Of a DNA stretch of 64,000 bases, positions 61,757 through 64,000 are shown in pieces; positions within the stretch are counted from its first letter, which is position 1, and each line of letters opens with the position of its first letter. Source of the DNA: Flavobacterium sp. HSC-61S13 (GTDB lineage Bacteria; Bacteroidota; Bacteroidia; Flavobacteriales; Flavobacteriaceae). The position numbers and the translations under genes are program-made. The stretch spans positions 124,001 to 188,000 of the forward strand of contig NZ_JALJZV010000005.1 of the NCBI RefSeq assembly GCF_024171535.1. The letters are read 5' to 3'. Below the pieces are notes generated by a model, which saw only the letters and a program-made list of their open reading frames with translations, was not told the DNA's origin and ran no database searches.

Positions 61757-62674
61757 TTAACTTACAGTTTGGATAAAAATGTCATTTACAGTAGGTATTT
61801 TCTCTACAAAATGGGTTACTTGACCATTGAGTACTAAAATCTGAAGCAAATCATTTGGCGCTGATTTGCCCAATTCGATTTCCAATTGCAATTCGTTGTT
61901 CAGTGATTTAAAGCTCGTCTGAGAAACGGTGAAATGTTGGGTTAAATCAAACATTAATTTTTCGACTTGGCTAGAAATTATCCCAACTTGATAGGTATTG
62001 GTTCTAAATTGTTTTTTTACATCGACTAATTTCCCTTCAATCAATTTATTGGACTGATGAATTAAAGCAATATGGTCACACATTTCTTCCACGCTTTCCA
62101 TACGGTGAGTTGAGAAAATGATCGTGGATCCCTTTCTTTGCAATTCGAGAATCTCATCCTTAATAATGTTGGCATTCACCGGATCAAATCCAGAAAAAGG
62201 TTCATCAAAAATCAATAATTTAGGTTGATGTAATACGGTAACTACGAATTGAATTTTCTGTGCCATCCCTTTCGATAGCTCCTGTATTTTTTTGTTCCAC
62301 CAGCCTTGTATCTCTAGTTTCTCAAACCAATATTCGAGTTGTTTTTTGGCTTCCTCCTTAGTAAGTCCTTTTAATTGGGCCAAATACAAAGCTTGTTCCC
62401 CTACTTTCATAGTCTTATACAAGCCGCGTTCTTCGGGCATATAACCAATGTGTTTAATGTGTTTGGGAGCAAGGATTTCGCCGTCTAGCAGTATCTGTCC
62501 TTCATCGGGTAGGGTGATTTGGTTGATGATTCGAATCAACGAAGTTTTACCTGCACCATTTGGTCCAAGTAACCCGTAAATACTTCCTTTTGGTATACTT
62601 AATGATACCTGATTTAAAGCCGTTTTGTCGGCATATCGTTTAACAACATTTTGAACTTCTAATATGGGATTCAT
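61757..62674 (-). CDS. ABC transporter ATP-binding protein (NatA-like)
   Basis: A 305-residue ATPase with Walker A GPNGAGKTS (about 38-46), signature LSKGMAQKIQF (about 139), Walker B LLIFDEPFSGFD and the switch His in STHRMES. The C-terminal part (about 215-305, DUF4162-like) is the accessory domain of NatA-type exporters. It pairs with the permease gene that follows by four bases. The two are transcribed with the response regulator and the DEAD-like gene. Confidence 0.93.
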   Translation of the reverse strand: MNPILEVQNVVKRYADKTALNQVSLSIPKGSIYGLLGPNGAGKTSLIRIINQITLPDEGQILLDGEILAPKHIKHIGYMPEERGLYKTMKVGEQALYLAQLKGLTKEEAKKQLEYWFEKLEIQGWWNKKIQELSKGMAQKIQFVVTVLHQPKLLIFDEPFSGFDPVNANIIKDEILELQRKGSTIIFSTHRMESVEEMCDHIALIHQSNKLIEGKLVDVKKQFRTNTYQVGIISSQVEKLMFDLTQHFTVSQTSFKSLNNELQLEIELGKSAPNDLLQILVLNGQVTHFVEKIPTVNDIFIQTVS

Positions 62675-62755
62675 TATGCGCGTAAGTTTATTTTGTAAAA
62701 GTAGTTTTTTTTATCTATATTTAGAATAAGTAGTGTAAACCAAATCGAAAAGTCC

Positions 62756-62795
62756 AAAAAAAACCCATCCTTATTTAAAAATAAATAAGGATGGG
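62756..62795 (-). terminator. Terminator of dnaJ
   Basis: Arms CCCATCCTTATTT (62764-62776) and AAATAAGGATGGG (62783-62795), perfect 13-bp stem; an A run to the left gives the U tract for leftward transcripts. It separates dnaJ from the ABC operon. Confidence 0.88.
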
Positions 62796-62865
62796 AAAAA
62801 TTGCTATGAAAAAGAAAATCCACCGTTTTATAAGTGTTGTCCAAATATAAAACTTTTTTTCCATA

Positions 62866-63981
62866 TTACGAAAACATTTCTTTTACTTTTTCAAAAAAAG
62901 ATTTGTCAGACTTTCCGGGATGTGGCACGAAATTTTCGTGATCCTTCATCTTTTCGAAAAATTCTTTTTGTTCTTTATTTAGTGTTTTAGGCGTCCATAC
63001 GTTAACATGGACTAATAAATCACCCGTACCGTAGCGATTTACGCTAGGCAAACCTTTACCTTTTAATCGAAGGATTTTTCCAGATTGAATCCCCTCTTCG
63101 AGTTTGATTCGCACTCGTCCATTGACTGCTTCAATTTCTTTAGAACCGCCTAAGGCTGCTTCTGCAAAACTGATGTACAGATCATAATGTATATTTTCTC
63201 CTTCACGTTTTAATTTCTCATGCTCGACTTCTTCGATGACAACGATTAAATCACCAGGTACACTATTGCTACCTGGAGCTTCGTTTCCTTTACCAGAAAC
63301 CTTTAATTGCATACCATCAACTACACCGGCAGGAATTTTGATTGAAACGGTTTCCTCGTCCATCACCATTCCCTGTGCATCAGCACCTGCTGGTTTACTA
63401 TCCAAGATTTGACCAGCTCCACCACAAACATGACAAGGTGCTGAAGTTTGCATTCTACCTAAAATGGTATTGGCGATCTTAGTAACTTGCCCAGTACCGT
63501 TACAAGTTGGACAGCTTTTAAAAGTCACCCCTTTTGCTTGTACTTTTCTTTTTACCTTAACCTTTTTCTCAACGCCATTAGCGATATCTTCCAAAGTCAA
63601 TTTGACCTTAATACGCAAACTGGTACCTTTAACTCTTCGTTGTTGGGCACCGCCGCCGAAGCCGCCGAAACCACCACCTCCAAAAATATCTCCAAACTGA
63701 CTAAAGATATCATCCATATTCATATGATTACCGCCGCCGCCGCCGTATCCACCGCCACCTTCAAAGGCCGCATGTCCATATTGGTCATAACGCGCTTTCT
63801 TATCTGGATCACTTAAAACTTCGTAAGCTTCTGCTGCTAGCTTAAATTTCTCCTCAGCTGTAGCATCGCCCTGATTTTTATCAGGATGATGATCAATCGC
63901 TTTTTTTCGATAAGCTTTTTTAATCGCAGCGGCATCTGCGCTTCTATCAATACCTAATATTTCGTAATAATCTTGTTTCAT
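62866..63981 (-). CDS. dnaJ: Chaperone DnaJ, two-zinc-motif form
   Basis: A 371-residue type I DnaJ. The J domain carries the HPD tripeptide (DHHPDKNQGD, about 32-36), followed by a Gly/Phe-rich linker (about 72-112) and the substrate-binding domains. It stimulates DnaK ATP hydrolysis and delivers unfolded proteins. The zinc region has only two CxxCxGxG motifs (CPTCNGTG and CHVCGGAG) where E. coli DnaJ has four. The start (MKQDYYEILGID) is canonical; the upstream neighbour, likely grpE, is outside the window. Confidence 0.95.
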   Translation of the reverse strand: MKQDYYEILGIDRSADAAAIKKAYRKKAIDHHPDKNQGDATAEEKFKLAAEAYEVLSDPDKKARYDQYGHAAFEGGGGYGGGGGNHMNMDDIFSQFGDIFGGGGFGGFGGGAQQRRVKGTSLRIKVKLTLEDIANGVEKKVKVKRKVQAKGVTFKSCPTCNGTGQVTKIANTILGRMQTSAPCHVCGGAGQILDSKPAGADAQGMVMDEETVSIKIPAGVVDGMQLKVSGKGNEAPGSNSVPGDLIVVIEEVEHEKLKREGENIHYDLYISFAEAALGGSKEIEAVNGRVRIKLEEGIQSGKILRLKGKGLPSVNRYGTGDLLVHVNVWTPKTLNKEQKEFFEKMKDHENFVPHPGKSDKSFFEKVKEMFS

Positions 63982-64000
63982 TTGAAATCTACTATTTTAT

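Overview
The window is a stretch of chromosome from a member of the Bacteroidota, almost certainly class Flavobacteriia and family Flavobacteriaceae. I judge this from AT-rich DNA, promoters of the TTTG-N19-TAnnTTTG type instead of the proteobacterial -35/-10 pair, a giant surface protein with a type IX secretion C-terminal domain, SusC/TonB-type receptors, lipoproteins with acidic residues after the cysteine, a 6S RNA placed behind zapA, and lineage families such as DUF4290, DUF5686 and START-like proteins. The genus cannot be fixed from the sequence alone.

Layout. 1-3 kb: the end of a zinc metallopeptidase, a membrane protein and yifB/comM. 3.3-9.2 kb: a complete tripartite RND efflux operon (adaptor, pump, outer-membrane channel). 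9.3-14.4 kb: an Uup-like ABC-F ATPase, a peptide-type solute-binding lipoprotein and mtaB. 14.5-16.6 kb: small GNAT-like protein, alpha/beta hydrolase and lytic transglycosylase. 16.7-23.3 kb: a 2211-residue secreted adhesin-like protein. 23.8-26.5 kb: a membrane TPR protein and an LTA-synthase-like phosphotransferase. 27-30 kb: rpmH and carB, followed by a 14-unit 11-bp tandem repeat. 30.5-35.4 kb: a leftward operon of M23 peptidase, TonB-dependent receptor and EF-hand-like lipoprotein. 35.6-38 kb: coiled-coil protein, zapA, 6S RNA and rny. 38-39.3 kb: xerD preceded (on the map) by a duplicated, uninterrupted copy of its own last 56 codons. 39.4-46.9 kb: outer-membrane beta-barrel proteins, including four in tandem, plus aroQ and a DUF5686 protein. 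47-55.4 kb: housekeeping genes (murA, DUF4290, DUF493, an NTPase, recQ-like, fmt, HU, YqgE, an aminotransferase, a START-like protein). 55.5 kb: a CAT-anticodon tRNA. 56-58.6 kb: an accessory patch of small exported proteins that share an upstream element and similar terminators. 58.6-64 kb: a leftward operon of dnaJ, an ABC exporter pair, a sigma-54-type response regulator and a one-domain DEAD-like protein.

Most of the window is ordinary vertically inherited core genome. The parts that do not look ordinary are the 243-bp tandem duplication that makes a spare xerD 3' end flanked by hairpin repeats (38020-38494), the family of small secreted-protein cassettes with a conserved GTTTTACGG element set 70-81 bp ahead of the promoter (55924-58561), the 11-bp repeat array (30247-30400), and the TTTA microsatellite that forms the stop codon of the giant adhesin (16673-16710). 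Several enzymes also carry lineage-type reductions or substitutions: CarB without its allosteric domain, DnaJ with half its zinc motifs, MurA with Asp in place of the catalytic Cys, and an NtrC-like regulator without a DNA-binding domain.
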